Part shown: positions 33,279-42,064 of the stretch, piece after piece
Layout of the letters: each line of letters begins with the position of its first letter
How positions within the stretch are numbered: the stretch's first letter is position 1
Assembly (NCBI RefSeq): GCF_030816115.1
Contig: NZ_JAUSXQ010000001.1
Span: 620,001 to 684,000, forward strand
Direction: 5' to 3'
Length of the DNA: 64,000 bases
DNA from: Chryseobacterium sp. W4I1
GTDB lineage: Bacteria > Bacteroidota > Bacteroidia > Flavobacteriales > Weeksellaceae
Notes under the pieces: model-generated
The model's database searches: none
Told to the model about the DNA's origin: nothing
What the model saw: only the letters and a program-made list of their open reading frames with translations
Made by a program: the position numbers and the translations under genes

Positions 33279-34178
33279 ATGGCGTCTGGTTTTTTTGCAA
33301 TTTTAGATGATATTGCAGCGTTGATGGATGATGTAGCCGTTACAAGTAAAATAGCTACACAGAAAACAGCCGGTATCTTAGGTGATGACCTGGCTGTGAA
33401 TGCAGAGAAAGCCACTGGTTTTCTTTCTTCAAGGGAAATTCCGGTTTTGTGGGCAATTACAAAAGGTTCTTTTATTAACAAGTTGATTATTCTTCCTGTT
33501 GTATTCCTTCTAAACTGGCTTTATGCTCCGGCAATTAATTATGTGCTGATTCTGGGAGGTTTGTACCTTGCTTTTGAAGGAGTTGAAAAAATCATAGAAT
33601 TTCTTTTTCATCGAGATAAAAAAGGCCATGAAGTTGTGGAAGAAATTGTAGAAGATGAAAGAAGTGATGAAGAAATAGAAAAAACAAAGGTAAAATCGGC
33701 CATTACCACGGATTTTATTTTATCTATTGAGATTGTCATCATTGCTTTAGGAACGGTTTTAGAAGAAAGTCACCCTTTTATTACACAGATTTTGGTGACA
33801 AGCCTGGTTGCATTTATAGCGACAGTGGGAGTTTACGGAATTGTTGCTTTAATTGTAAGGATGGATGATGCAGGATTCAAATTAATCAAAAAAAGTAATG
33901 ATAAAGGCTTCTTTGGAAAGCTTGGGCATTTATTGGTGAAAGCCTTACCTATTGTTATTAAAGCTTTAGGGATTATTGGTACGGTTGCTTTGATTATGGT
34001 TGCCGGCGGTATTTTTGCCCACAGAGTGGAATTTCTTCACCACTTTTTGCCTTCCTGGTCTTCTGATAAGTTTCTTACTATTTTAAAAGAAATTATTCTC
34101 GGACTTACAGGAGGATTAGCTGCTGTTGCGCTTTTTACAATGGGAAAGAGTGTTGTTTCTTTGGTAAAGAAGAAATAG
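33279..34178 (+). CDS. DUF808-family membrane protein
   Basis: A 299-residue integral membrane protein. The conserved DUF808 N-terminus is clear (FFAILDDIAALMDDVAV, then KTAGILGDDLAVNA), followed by about six hydrophobic segments and an acidic linker (EEIVEDERSDEEIEK). The E. coli relative is YedI. No function is established. It is a single gene with a strong hairpin downstream. Confidence 0.92.
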   Translation: MASGFFAILDDIAALMDDVAVTSKIATQKTAGILGDDLAVNAEKATGFLSSREIPVLWAITKGSFINKLIILPVVFLLNWLYAPAINYVLILGGLYLAFEGVEKIIEFLFHRDKKGHEVVEEIVEDERSDEEIEKTKVKSAITTDFILSIEIVIIALGTVLEESHPFITQILVTSLVAFIATVGVYGIVALIVRMDDAGFKLIKKSNDKGFFGKLGHLLVKALPIVIKALGIIGTVALIMVAGGIFAHRVEFLHHFLPSWSSDKFLTILKEIILGLTGGLAAVALFTMGKSVVSLVKKK

Positions 34179-34192
34179 GACTGATATATAAT

Positions 34193-34235
34193 AAACGACT
34201 CGGAGCGGCTTCGTAGAAGCCGCTCCGAGTCGTTT
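34193..34235. terminator. Bidirectional terminator between the DUF808 gene and dnaJ
   Basis: A 20-bp perfect stem (left arm 34193-34212, right arm 34216-34235) with a GTA loop, flanked by A and T tracts. It lies between two convergent genes and is one of the most stable hairpins in the window. Confidence 0.85.
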
Positions 34236-34284
34236 TAAAATCAAAAAAATAAAAGAGACTTGCTAAAAAGTCTCTTTTAAATAT

Positions 34285-35406
34285 TTAATTGAATAAATCT
34301 TTTACTTTATCAAAAAAAGTTTTTTCTTTTCCGGAAGGTTCTGCAATCATTTCTCCGCTGGACATCTGCTTTTCAAAGAAATCTTTCTGCTCCTTTGTTA
34401 GCTTCTGTGGTGTCCATACATTGATATGGATGAACATATCGCCTTTACCATAGCTGTCAATGCTTGGAAGACCTTTTCCTGCCAGTCTCAGGATCTTTCC
34501 TGACTGTGTCCCCGGATCAATAGTAATTTTCACTTTACCACCTACAGTAGGTACTTCTTTCTTAGCGCCCAACGCAGCTTCCGCATACGAGATATATAAT
34601 TCCTGGTGAAGGTTATCGCCTTCTCTCTTGATCGTTTTATCTACTTCCTCTTCAATGATCACCAATAAATCACCCGGAATTCCACCGAATGGAGCATCAT
34701 TTCCTTTTCCTCTTACATTAAGCTGAATACCGTCTCTTGCACCCGCCGGAATATTAATTGAAATTTCCTCTTCATCTTTGATCAGTCCCTGCGCATTGGC
34801 TCCTGCAGGAATTTTATCGGCTACTTTACCGATTCCCTGACAGGTACCACAGGTAGTCTGCGTCTGCATCTGTCCGAACATCGTGTTCATCACTTTAAGC
34901 TGAACACCGGAACCGTTACAGGTAGGGCATACTTTTGAAGTAGCACCTTCTGCCATCTTCATTTTTTTGACTTTGATGGTTTTCTGTGTGCCGTTCACCA
35001 TTTCTTCAAGATTCAGTTTGATTCTGATCCTTAAATTGGAACCCTTCACCTGCTGACGACCTCCGCCGCCACCGCCAAAACCACCGAAGCCTCCTCCTCC
35101 GAAAATATCTCCAAACTGGCTGAAAATATCTTCCATATTCATACCGCCTCCGAAGCCTCCGCCTCCGAAACCACCATTGCCGCTCATTCCGGAATGCCCG
35201 AACTGATCGTATCTGGCACGTTTCTGATCGTCGCTAAGGACTTCATAAGCCTCAGCCGCTTCTTTAAATTTTTCTTCAGCTTCTTTATCACCGGGATTCT
35301 TATCCGGGTGAAATTTGATCGCCATTTTTCGGTATGATTTCTTTATCTCTTCAGCTGATGCAGATTTACTGATCTCAAGAACTTCGTAATAATCTCTTTT
35401 TGACAT
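34285..35406 (-). CDS. dnaJ: Chaperone DnaJ
   Basis: A 373-residue co-chaperone that stimulates DnaK. The start is [11 protein letters not shown] at 35406; the frame is open further upstream but that part comes from a repeat. The J domain (1-70) has HPD in [11 protein letters not shown] Gly/Phe-rich region (about 75-115) follows. The zinc-finger region has CPTCNGSG and CGTCQGIG; only two of the usual four CxxCxGxG repeats are present, at about 160 and 185. The C-terminal substrate-binding domain is complete. It lies downstream of grpE with 79 bases between. Confidence 0.95.
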   Translation of the reverse strand: MSKRDYYEVLEISKSASAEEIKKSYRKMAIKFHPDKNPGDKEAEEKFKEAAEAYEVLSDDQKRARYDQFGHSGMSGNGGFGGGGFGGGMNMEDIFSQFGDIFGGGGFGGFGGGGGGRQQVKGSNLRIRIKLNLEEMVNGTQKTIKVKKMKMAEGATSKVCPTCNGSGVQLKVMNTMFGQMQTQTTCGTCQGIGKVADKIPAGANAQGLIKDEEEISINIPAGARDGIQLNVRGKGNDAPFGGIPGDLLVIIEEEVDKTIKREGDNLHQELYISYAEAALGAKKEVPTVGGKVKITIDPGTQSGKILRLAGKGLPSIDSYGKGDMFIHINVWTPQKLTKEQKDFFEKQMSSGEMIAEPSGKEKTFFDKVKDLFN

Positions 35407-35485
35407 AATGCTTATAATTGATTGTTGATGAGTGATAAACAATGTATATCCATCATTGATCACTCATCATTTATCATTAATATTT
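35407..35485. repeat. Imperfect inverted repeat between grpE and dnaJ
   Basis: GTTGATGAGTGATAAACAATG is mirrored by TCATTGATCACTCATCATTTA further on (about 35423-35475). The pair could form a long AT-rich hairpin in the grpE-dnaJ transcript, affecting read-through or RNA stability. Confidence 0.5.
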
Positions 35486-36022
35486 TTAGTTTCCTGTTAC
35501 TACTTTTGCAAAACGGATCACCTTATCACTTAAAGTATATCCTGTTTCAATAACATCTACGATTTTGCCTTTTAGATCTTCCGATGGTGCAGGAATCTGT
35601 GTAATTGCCTCATGGAAGTCTACATTGAAGGTGTCTCCTGCATTTACTTCCATCGCTTTTAAGCCTTTTTCGGTAAGTCTGTTTTTAAATTTCTGATAAA
35701 TGAGTTCTACACCCTGAAGGTCAGATGAATTCCCGTTTTTAGCAATTTCTTTTAAAGCTCTCTCGAAATCATCCAGAATTCCAAGCATGGAAATCATCAT
35801 ATCCTGATTGGCATACTGGAAGAATTCCATCTTCTCTTTTGCCGTTCTTTTTTTATAGTTTTCGAACTCTGCATACAATCTGATGTAACGGTCTTTTTCC
35901 TCTGCCAAAAGTTCCTCCGGAGTAGGTGTAGCTGTCACATTGTCTTCAGATGCCGCTTCGTTCTGAATTTTGTTTTCTTCCTGATTATTGATGCTTTCTT
36001 CGTTAATATCCTTATTTTCCAT
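35486..36022 (-). CDS. grpE: Nucleotide exchange factor GrpE
   Basis: A 178-residue protein that releases ADP from DnaK. The start is MENKDINEE at 36022; the longer frame adds ten residues without conservation. An acidic N-terminus precedes a long helix (LLAEEKDRYIRLYAEFENYK and on, about 47-100). The compact C-terminal domain contains FNVDFHEAITQIP and ends YTLSDKVIRFAKVVTGN. It is first in a two-gene unit with dnaJ. A TATATTTG element on the minus strand (plus 36064-36071) lies about 40 bases upstream. Confidence 0.94.
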   Translation of the reverse strand: MENKDINEESINNQEENKIQNEAASEDNVTATPTPEELLAEEKDRYIRLYAEFENYKKRTAKEKMEFFQYANQDMMISMLGILDDFERALKEIAKNGNSSDLQGVELIYQKFKNRLTEKGLKAMEVNAGDTFNVDFHEAITQIPAPSEDLKGKIVDVIETGYTLSDKVIRFAKVVTGN

Positions 36023-36063
36023 AATCCAATATTTATTTAAAGATTGTTTCACAAAGAGTCTGC

Positions 36064-36071
36064 CAAATATA
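36064..36071 (-). promoter_or_regulatory. -7 element for grpE-dnaJ
   Basis: The minus strand reads TATATTTG, an exact TAnnTTTG, giving about a 35-base untranslated leader. No clear -33 TTG is seen. Confidence 0.5.
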
Positions 36072-36122
36072 AAATATGGACATTAAGGCAGAATATGACT
36101 GCCTTAATCGTGAATAAGAAGG

Positions 36123-36480
36123 ATGAATTTGCCAATTTTGCTTTGCAAGTGAGCAGATTATTGTAGGTAGTATGATTTGTAATTAATCTTTCACTATTCA
36201 AAATTGTTGGATTTTTTTTGTGAATGGTCAATTTTGCTTCGCAAGTGAGTTTGTGAATTATTGGTTGTTGTAACGACTCACCATTGACAATTCAGTATTC
36301 ACATTCGTTGAATATTTCTGTGAATGGTCAATTTTGCTTCGCAAAGTGAGCTGTGAATTATTCGTTGCTGTAACAATTCACCATTGATAATTCAGTATTC
36401 ACATGGTTGAATATTTCTGTGAATGGTCAATTTTGCTTCGCAAGTAAGTTGTGAATTATTGATCTAACGATTCACAATTC
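36123..36480. repeat. Tandem array, four units of about 99 bases
   Basis: Units begin at 36123, 36221, 36321 and 36420 (spacing 98, 100 and 99). Each starts TGAATGGTCAATTTTGCTTCGC or a close variant. Units 2 and 3 continue with GTGAATTATT, a CACCATTGA(C/T)AATTCAGTATTCACA block and a GTTGAATATTTCTG end; unit 4 stops after GTGAATTATT. Each unit contains TTTGC-TTC-GCAA, a mini-hairpin, and oppositely oriented AATGGTCAAT and CACCATTGAC elements. The array fills the space between mntH and grpE and has no coding content. Confidence 0.85.
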
Positions 36481-36481
36481 T

Positions 36482-37813
36482 CTATCCTGTAAACGTTTGA
36501 TAGAGCAGATATAGGTTTAAAACAATAATGACAACTGAGATAATCCAGACGCAGATTTTTAGAAAAGGTTTGTTTACAAATTCTCCCATTTTAGCTTTAT
36601 CATTGGTAAACATTACCAGTGGCACTACGGCGAAACTCAGCTGCATTGATAAGATGACCTGACTTAAAACCAGCAGATCGGTTGTTCCTTTTTCACCATA
36701 AAGAATGGCGACAATTAAAGCTGGAATTACAGCGATCAGTCTGGTGATCAGTCTTCTGAGCCATGGTTTTAATCTGATATTTAAAAAGCCTTCCATGACG
36801 ATTTGACCCGCAAGGGTTCCGGTAAGTGTAGAATTCTGACCTGATGCCAGCAGCGCAATTGCAAATGCAATACTTGCCATAGAAGCCCCTAAAATCGGAG
36901 TAAGCATTTTGTAAGCATCATGAATATCTGCCACATGTTCATTTCCTGTTGTATGGAATGTTGCAGCAGCCAGGATCAGGATTGCCGCATTGATGAAAAA
37001 CGCGAGCATCAGGGAAACTGTGCTGTCTAAAGTGGCAAATTTTATCGCTTCTTTTTTTCCTTCACGGTTACGTTCATAATCTCTTGTCTGGACGATGCTG
37101 CTGTGAAGATATAAGTTGTGTGGCATGACGGTAGCTCCCAAAATTCCGATAGCAATATAAAGCATCGCTGGATTTTGAATGATCTCTTTTTGAGGAACCA
37201 GCCCACCCAGAATTTCATTAAATGCCGGTTGTGAAATTACAATTTCATATATAAAACAGGCTAGAATGATAAAAATAAGTCCACCAACAATACTTTCTAT
37301 CCATCTGAAACCCTTAGCCTGAAGTAAAAGAATGACCAGAACATCTACTGTAGTGATCACAATTCCCCAGGTGAGTGGAATGTGAAAGAGAAGGTTAAGG
37401 GCAATAGCTGAGCCTATCACCTCGGCGAGATCACAGGCGGCAATAGCTATTTCACAGAATATCCAAAGGATAAAATTGGTTGTGGGACTAAAATGATCCC
37501 GGCATGCCTGAGCCAGATCTCTTTCAGCGACAACACCTAATTTTACAGATAAATGTTGTAAAACCATAGCGAAAATATTGGAAATAAGAATGACCGATAG
37601 AAGTGTATACCCGAACTGTGCACCACCTGCAATATCCGTAGCCCAGTTACCAGGGTCCATATATCCAACAGCAATCATCAGTCCCGGGCCTGCAAAAGCC
37701 AGATACTTTCGCCAGAACGGAGCATTTCGTGGAACTTTTATAGAGGAATATACCTCCGAGAGGGAGTGGGAAGTTTTATCTTTACGCCAGGCGTTATTTA
37801 ATTTAAGATTCAT
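36482..37813 (-). CDS. mntH: Nramp-type divalent metal transporter (Mn/Fe)
   Basis: A 443-residue proton-coupled importer of Mn(II) or Fe(II), with 11 predicted membrane segments. The metal-binding DPGNW motif is in GYMDPGNWATDI (transmembrane segment 1), and MPHNLYLHSSIVQTR matches the conserved MPH motif of segment 6. Both are intact. The gene stands alone, with a promoter and a palindrome across the predicted transcript start, which suggests control by a metal-responsive repressor of the DtxR/MntR type. Full length for the family. Confidence 0.94.
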   Translation of the reverse strand: MNLKLNNAWRKDKTSHSLSEVYSSIKVPRNAPFWRKYLAFAGPGLMIAVGYMDPGNWATDIAGGAQFGYTLLSVILISNIFAMVLQHLSVKLGVVAERDLAQACRDHFSPTTNFILWIFCEIAIAACDLAEVIGSAIALNLLFHIPLTWGIVITTVDVLVILLLQAKGFRWIESIVGGLIFIILACFIYEIVISQPAFNEILGGLVPQKEIIQNPAMLYIAIGILGATVMPHNLYLHSSIVQTRDYERNREGKKEAIKFATLDSTVSLMLAFFINAAILILAAATFHTTGNEHVADIHDAYKMLTPILGASMASIAFAIALLASGQNSTLTGTLAGQIVMEGFLNIRLKPWLRRLITRLIAVIPALIVAILYGEKGTTDLLVLSQVILSMQLSFAVVPLVMFTNDKAKMGEFVNKPFLKICVWIISVVIIVLNLYLLYQTFTG

Positions 37814-37816
37814 AAA

Positions 37817-37861
37817 TGTTAGAAATGACTAACAAATTTAATTAAATAAATATAAATACAA
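37817..37861 (-). promoter_or_regulatory. mntH promoter with palindromic operator candidate
   Basis: On the minus strand: TTG (plus 37859-37861), 18 bases, TAAATTTG (37833-37840). The palindrome TGTTAG-AAATGA-CTAACA (37817-37834) overlaps the end of the -7 box and the predicted start of transcription, and ends 4 bases before the ATG. The TTAG and CTAA half-sites resemble DtxR/IdeR-type boxes. Confidence 0.62.
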
Positions 37862-37871
37862 AATTCAGAAC

Positions 37872-37904
37872 AAAAAAAATCCCGGAAAATTACTTTCCGG
37901 GATT
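37872..37904 (-). terminator. Terminator of the DUF937/OmpA gene
   Basis: An 11-bp stem AATCCCGGAAA (37878-37888) / TTTCCGGGATT (37894-37904) with a 5-base loop. On the minus strand it is followed by T8. It lies about 20 bases after the stop. Confidence 0.85.
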
Positions 37905-37924
37905 CTGTTTTATCGATTTAAGAT

Positions 37925-39232
37925 TTATTTTGCAAATCTTACCGCCATTTTTCTGTCTGCAGCTCTTTCAGCATCAGAAGCTTTAGCATCTACTTTAGCA
38001 AATTTGCTTCCGTAACCTTCTGCTTCTAAAACCTGAGCACCAACTCCAGCTTTAACTAAAGCAGACTTAATAAATTCAGCTCTTGCTTTAGATAGTTTTA
38101 CATTGTTTGCTTCGTTACCTGTTTTATCAGTATAACCTCCGATTTTGATCTTTGCATCCGGGAATGCTTTTAAAATTGCTACTAAATTATCAAGCTGCCC
38201 CTGAGAACCTGCTTCCAATTCTGTAGAACTTCCCATTTTGAAATTCACATGGTCAAAATCATACCATTTATCTTTTAATGCGGCATCGTCTGCAGCATTT
38301 TTATAATCTCCAGATTTCAGGAAGGTGATCATTTGATCTTCCATTCCTCCTTTATAACCTTTCAGCATCACACCGTTAAGATCAATGTTTTCATCAGTTT
38401 TAGCTGCCGGAGCAGTTGTCGTAGCTGATGTATCTGTAGTGGTAACAGTTGCAGCTGTATCCGTTGTAGATGCCGTAGAATCAGTTGTTGTTGTAGTGGT
38501 AGTGGTTTGTTTCTTTTCACACTGTTTCCACAAGAAATAACCTGCAGCAATTAAAAGTAAAAGCGGAAGCAACCATTTCCAGATAGATCCTCCGCCATCA
38601 TTATTATTTCTGTCAGGATTGGTTCCTGCAGCTGTTGTACTTCTTGTAACTTCTATTTTAGGCTCTTCGCTGGCAGCTGGTCTAATCGTATCGTTATCGT
38701 TATCAAACTTATACCCTTTTGCCCAGTCTCCGATATTCAGAGAAGCAAGAGAAAGTCCTGCTGGCAGAAGTGAAGAAATAATTCCCTTTTGTTCTCCTAA
38801 TAGGTTTGAAATACCAGATTTATCCAAATTATTATCAGCAGCATATTTTCCGATAGTACCTACCGTAGCTCCTGTCACTAAGTTCAGCAGCGAACTGGAA
38901 GAATTATTACTAATTCCTGCATAAGTAGCAATAGCATTTACTATTCCGCTGATCTTGTCTCCAAAGATAGAAGTCAACAGATTGGAAATTACAGGGCTAC
39001 CAGAAGTACCTCCAATTAAATTTCCTAAAATACCACTCGACGAGGCATTGGTAATTGCATCCAAAACTCCCGGATTATTAGAATTATTTGCTAATCCTCC
39101 TAACACTGCAGGAAGCATACCTCCAATTGCTTTTGAAATACCTGATTCACTTTCTCCAAATTGTGAAGCTGCTTGTGAAACCAAAGCGGGACCTAGCTGT
39201 CCTTTAATTAAATCAATGACATTTAAAGACAT
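37925..39232 (-). CDS. DUF937-OmpA fusion protein
   Basis: A 435-residue protein. The N-terminal part (about 1-170) is a DUF937-like region with repeated Gly-rich helices (GGMLPAVLGGLANNSNNPG, NLIGGTSGSP). A membrane segment follows (WKWLLPLLLLIAAGYFLW, about 216-233). Then come a Thr/Ala-rich linker (about 238-275) and a C-terminal OmpA/MotB domain with IKIGGYTDKTGNEANNVKLS and RAEFIKSALV (about 310-435), which binds peptidoglycan. The layout predicts anchoring in the inner membrane with the OmpA domain outside and DUF937 in the cytosol. The role of DUF937 is unknown. Confidence 0.88.
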   Translation of the reverse strand: MSLNVIDLIKGQLGPALVSQAASQFGESESGISKAIGGMLPAVLGGLANNSNNPGVLDAITNASSSGILGNLIGGTSGSPVISNLLTSIFGDKISGIVNAIATYAGISNNSSSSLLNLVTGATVGTIGKYAADNNLDKSGISNLLGEQKGIISSLLPAGLSLASLNIGDWAKGYKFDNDNDTIRPAASEEPKIEVTRSTTAAGTNPDRNNNDGGGSIWKWLLPLLLLIAAGYFLWKQCEKKQTTTTTTTTDSTASTTDTAATVTTTDTSATTTAPAAKTDENIDLNGVMLKGYKGGMEDQMITFLKSGDYKNAADDAALKDKWYDFDHVNFKMGSSTELEAGSQGQLDNLVAILKAFPDAKIKIGGYTDKTGNEANNVKLSKARAEFIKSALVKAGVGAQVLEAEGYGSKFAKVDAKASDAERAADRKMAVRFAK

Positions 39233-39349
39233 AATAAATTATTTTTTAGATTAATGTTGCATAAATTTAAACAAAAATCTGTCCAATGTTATTTTTTTTT
39301 GAATATTTATTTAATTTTCAGCTAAGTTTTTGAAAATCATCAAAAAAAA

Positions 39350-40825
39350 TTAATATGCTTTTGCGAATAATACACGTCTTTTAGAAGGCTTTCCACTGAT
39401 GAGAGAAATACCTTCTTCGGTATCATCATCTAGAGGTATACATCTGATAGTAGCTTTCGTTTCATCCTTGATCTGCTCTTCTTCTTCAGCAGTTCCATCC
39501 CAATGTGCATAGATAAAGCCTCCTTTTTCTTCCAGCACTTTCTTGAATTCTTCGTAATTATCTGCTCGTGTAATATTATCCTTTCTGAAGTTTAAAGCAT
39601 TTTCATAAAGGTCTTTCTGGATGGTCTGCAGTAATTCTTCGATATAAGTATCAATACCTTCAATGGAACGAACTTCTTTTGTAAGGTTATCTCTTCTTGC
39701 GATCTCTACAGATTTATTTTCCAGGTCTTTAGGTCCTAAAGCTATTCTTACAGGAACACCTTTTAATTCATATTCTGCAAATTTCCATCCCGGTTTGTTA
39801 TGCGTATCGTCATCAAATTTTACGGAAATTCCTTTGGCTTTCAATTTAGACTGAATATCATGTGCCACTTCGCTGATCTGCGCCAACTGTTCATCTCCTT
39901 TAAAGATCGGAACAATAACCACCTGAATGGGTGCCAAAGTTGGAGGAAGTACCAATCCGAAATCATCAGAATGGGTCATGATCAGGGCGCCCATAAGACG
40001 TGTGGAAGTTCCCCATGATGTTGCCCAGGCATGTTCTATCTTACCTTCTTTATTGGTAAACTTTACATCGAAAGCTTTTGCGAAGTTCTGTCCAAGGAAG
40101 TGTGATGTACCTGCCTGAAGGGCTTTTCCGTCCTGCATCAATGCTTCAATACAATAAGTTTCATCAGCTCCGGCAAATCTTTCAGACGGAGTCTTTATTC
40201 CTTTAACAACAGGCATCGCCATGAATTTCTCAGCAAAATCCGCATAGACATCATTCATTTTTTCAGCTTCTTCTATTGCTTCGTCTTTGGTAGCATGTGC
40301 TGTGTGGCCTTCCTGCCATAAAAATTCTGCCGTTCTCAGGAAGAGACGGGTTCTCATTTCCCAACGGACAACATTGGCCCACTGGTTGATTAATATAGGA
40401 AGGTCTCTGTAAGACTGGATCCAGTTTTTGTAAGTATTCCAGATAATGGCTTCAGAAGTAGGACGCACGATAAGTTCTTCTTCTAATTTTGCATCCGGAT
40501 CTACAATAAGTTTGTGTGGATTGTCCGGATCTGTTTTTAGTCTATAGTGGGTAACTACTGCACATTCTTTAGCAAAACCTTCTGCATTTTTTTCCTCGGC
40601 TTCAAATAGGCTTTTGGGCACAAAAAGCGGAAAATAAGCATTAACGTGACCTGTTTCCTTGAATCTTTTATCCATTTCATCACGCATTTTTTCCCAGATT
40701 GCATAGCCGTATGGTTTAATCACCATGCATCCTCGCACTCCAGAGTTTTCAGCTAAGTCAGCTTTTACCACCAACTCATTATACCATTTGCTGTAATCTT
40801 CGCTTCTTGAGGTTAATTTTGCCAT
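39350..40825 (-). CDS. proS: Prolyl-tRNA synthetase (short, archaeal/eukaryotic type)
   Basis: A 491-residue enzyme that charges tRNA-Pro. Class II motifs are visible: [45 protein letters not shown] and the motif-3 region [22 protein letters not shown]. The anticodon-binding domain follows, then a C-terminal extension ending RRVLFAKAY (C-terminal Tyr). There is no insertion editing domain, which fits the short archaeal-like form found in many Bacteroidota. Single gene. Confidence 0.96.
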   Translation of the reverse strand: MAKLTSRSEDYSKWYNELVVKADLAENSGVRGCMVIKPYGYAIWEKMRDEMDKRFKETGHVNAYFPLFVPKSLFEAEEKNAEGFAKECAVVTHYRLKTDPDNPHKLIVDPDAKLEEELIVRPTSEAIIWNTYKNWIQSYRDLPILINQWANVVRWEMRTRLFLRTAEFLWQEGHTAHATKDEAIEEAEKMNDVYADFAEKFMAMPVVKGIKTPSERFAGADETYCIEALMQDGKALQAGTSHFLGQNFAKAFDVKFTNKEGKIEHAWATSWGTSTRLMGALIMTHSDDFGLVLPPTLAPIQVVIVPIFKGDEQLAQISEVAHDIQSKLKAKGISVKFDDDTHNKPGWKFAEYELKGVPVRIALGPKDLENKSVEIARRDNLTKEVRSIEGIDTYIEELLQTIQKDLYENALNFRKDNITRADNYEEFKKVLEEKGGFIYAHWDGTAEEEEQIKDETKATIRCIPLDDDTEEGISLISGKPSKRRVLFAKAY

Positions 40826-40969
40826 TATTTTTTAAAATTTTTTTAACTTTTGTACATTATTGTAATCTAAAAATAAAAATCTATTTTTGATAGATTTTTT
40901 TACCAGTGTTTTGGTACATTTTTGGTACAGGTTGCAAATATAATTTAAATTAAAAATCTTTACGTTATC

Positions 40970-42034
40970 ATGAAAAGAAATATACATAAAAATTTGCTTG
41001 GTCTGCTAAAATCCAAAGGGATTCTGGCAATATCAGGCGGATTACTACTTGTGTCCTGTGGCGCTCAAATGGGCGGTTATACAGAGACCGATGGGGTATA
41101 CTATGACCCTAATAAAGATACGCTGCCAGAAGGAGTGATCATCAATGATGGCGGAAACAGAGTAGGTGAAAATTACGATTATTACCAGGACTCTAATGTG
41201 ATTCAAAATGCGCAGGCTAATTCCAGAGAACAAGATAACAGATACAATACTTGGAGTGATAACAACTGGAATACCAATGCTACAGATTCAGACTGGGGTG
41301 CATTTGCCGGTGCTCAGACCAACTATTATGACAATTCCTGGGGATCTCCTTGGGGATGGTATGGTGGTTATAGCCCTTATTGGGGTATGAACCGCGGTTG
41401 GGGCTGGGGTATGGGCTTATCCTGGGGCTGGGGCGGATCTTTCGGCTGGGGCTGGGGAGGCTCTATGGGCTGGGGAAATCCTTACTGGGGCGGATATTAT
41501 GATCCATTCTGGGGTGGATACTACGGTTATCCATATTACGGTGGCGGTTACTGGGGTAACAGTTACAGACCAATTTATAGCAGAAGAAGCGGTGGCGGCG
41601 GTTTCAGTAATCCTGGTTTAACGAATGCTGTGTATAGAACCAATACGTCCAGAGGCGGTTTCAGAAACAGTGGAAACGGTTTCCAGAATAACAATAGCGG
41701 TTTCAGAAACGGAAGCACCAGCGGAGGTTTCAGAAATGGTTCCAATGGCAGTTACAGAAACAATGGCTCATATAACAACGGAGGATTCCGACAAGGGAAT
41801 TCGAACGGAGGCTATAGAAATCAGCAACAATCAGGTGGATTCCGTAATTCAGGTTCTCAACCGAGACAAAATTATAACACTCAACCTAATTATAATAATG
41901 GTGGTTTCCGATCCAATGATGGTGGCGGCTTCAGATCAGGCGGAAGTTCTTCCGGCGGTTTCAGAAGCGGTGGTTCTTCCGGTGGCGGTATGAGATCCGG
42001 CGGCGGAGGTGGCGGCTTCAGAGGCGGCAGATAA
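40970..42034 (+). CDS. Low-complexity Gly/Trp/Tyr/Asn-rich lipoprotein
   Basis: A 354-residue protein with a lipoprotein signal (GILAISGGLLLVSCGAQ, lipid on Cys at about residue 31). After a polar stretch (to about 105), residues 110-200 are dominated by Trp, Gly and Tyr (WGWGMGLSWGWGGSFGWGWG and similar). The last 130 residues are repeats of GGFR(N/S)-type units (FRNGSTSGGFRNGSNGSYRN) ending SGGGGGGFRGGR. No known domain is recognised; relatives in this genus are sometimes mislabelled. Repeats rich in Gly, Arg and aromatic residues suggest a surface or matrix-forming role, which is inference. Followed after 30 bases by an OmpP1-type gene. Confidence 0.85.
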   Translation: MKRNIHKNLLGLLKSKGILAISGGLLLVSCGAQMGGYTETDGVYYDPNKDTLPEGVIINDGGNRVGENYDYYQDSNVIQNAQANSREQDNRYNTWSDNNWNTNATDSDWGAFAGAQTNYYDNSWGSPWGWYGGYSPYWGMNRGWGWGMGLSWGWGGSFGWGWGGSMGWGNPYWGGYYDPFWGGYYGYPYYGGGYWGNSYRPIYSRRSGGGGFSNPGLTNAVYRTNTSRGGFRNSGNGFQNNNSGFRNGSTSGGFRNGSNGSYRNNGSYNNGGFRQGNSNGGYRNQQQSGGFRNSGSQPRQNYNTQPNYNNGGFRSNDGGGFRSGGSSSGGFRSGGSSGGGMRSGGGGGGFRGGR

Positions 42035-42064
42035 TTTCAAACTTAATAACTATTAAAAAAAATA

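Noticed and set aside
36123..36480. CRISPR array
   Set aside because: The spacing is regular, but the whole 99-base unit repeats, including the would-be spacers, and no cas genes are near.
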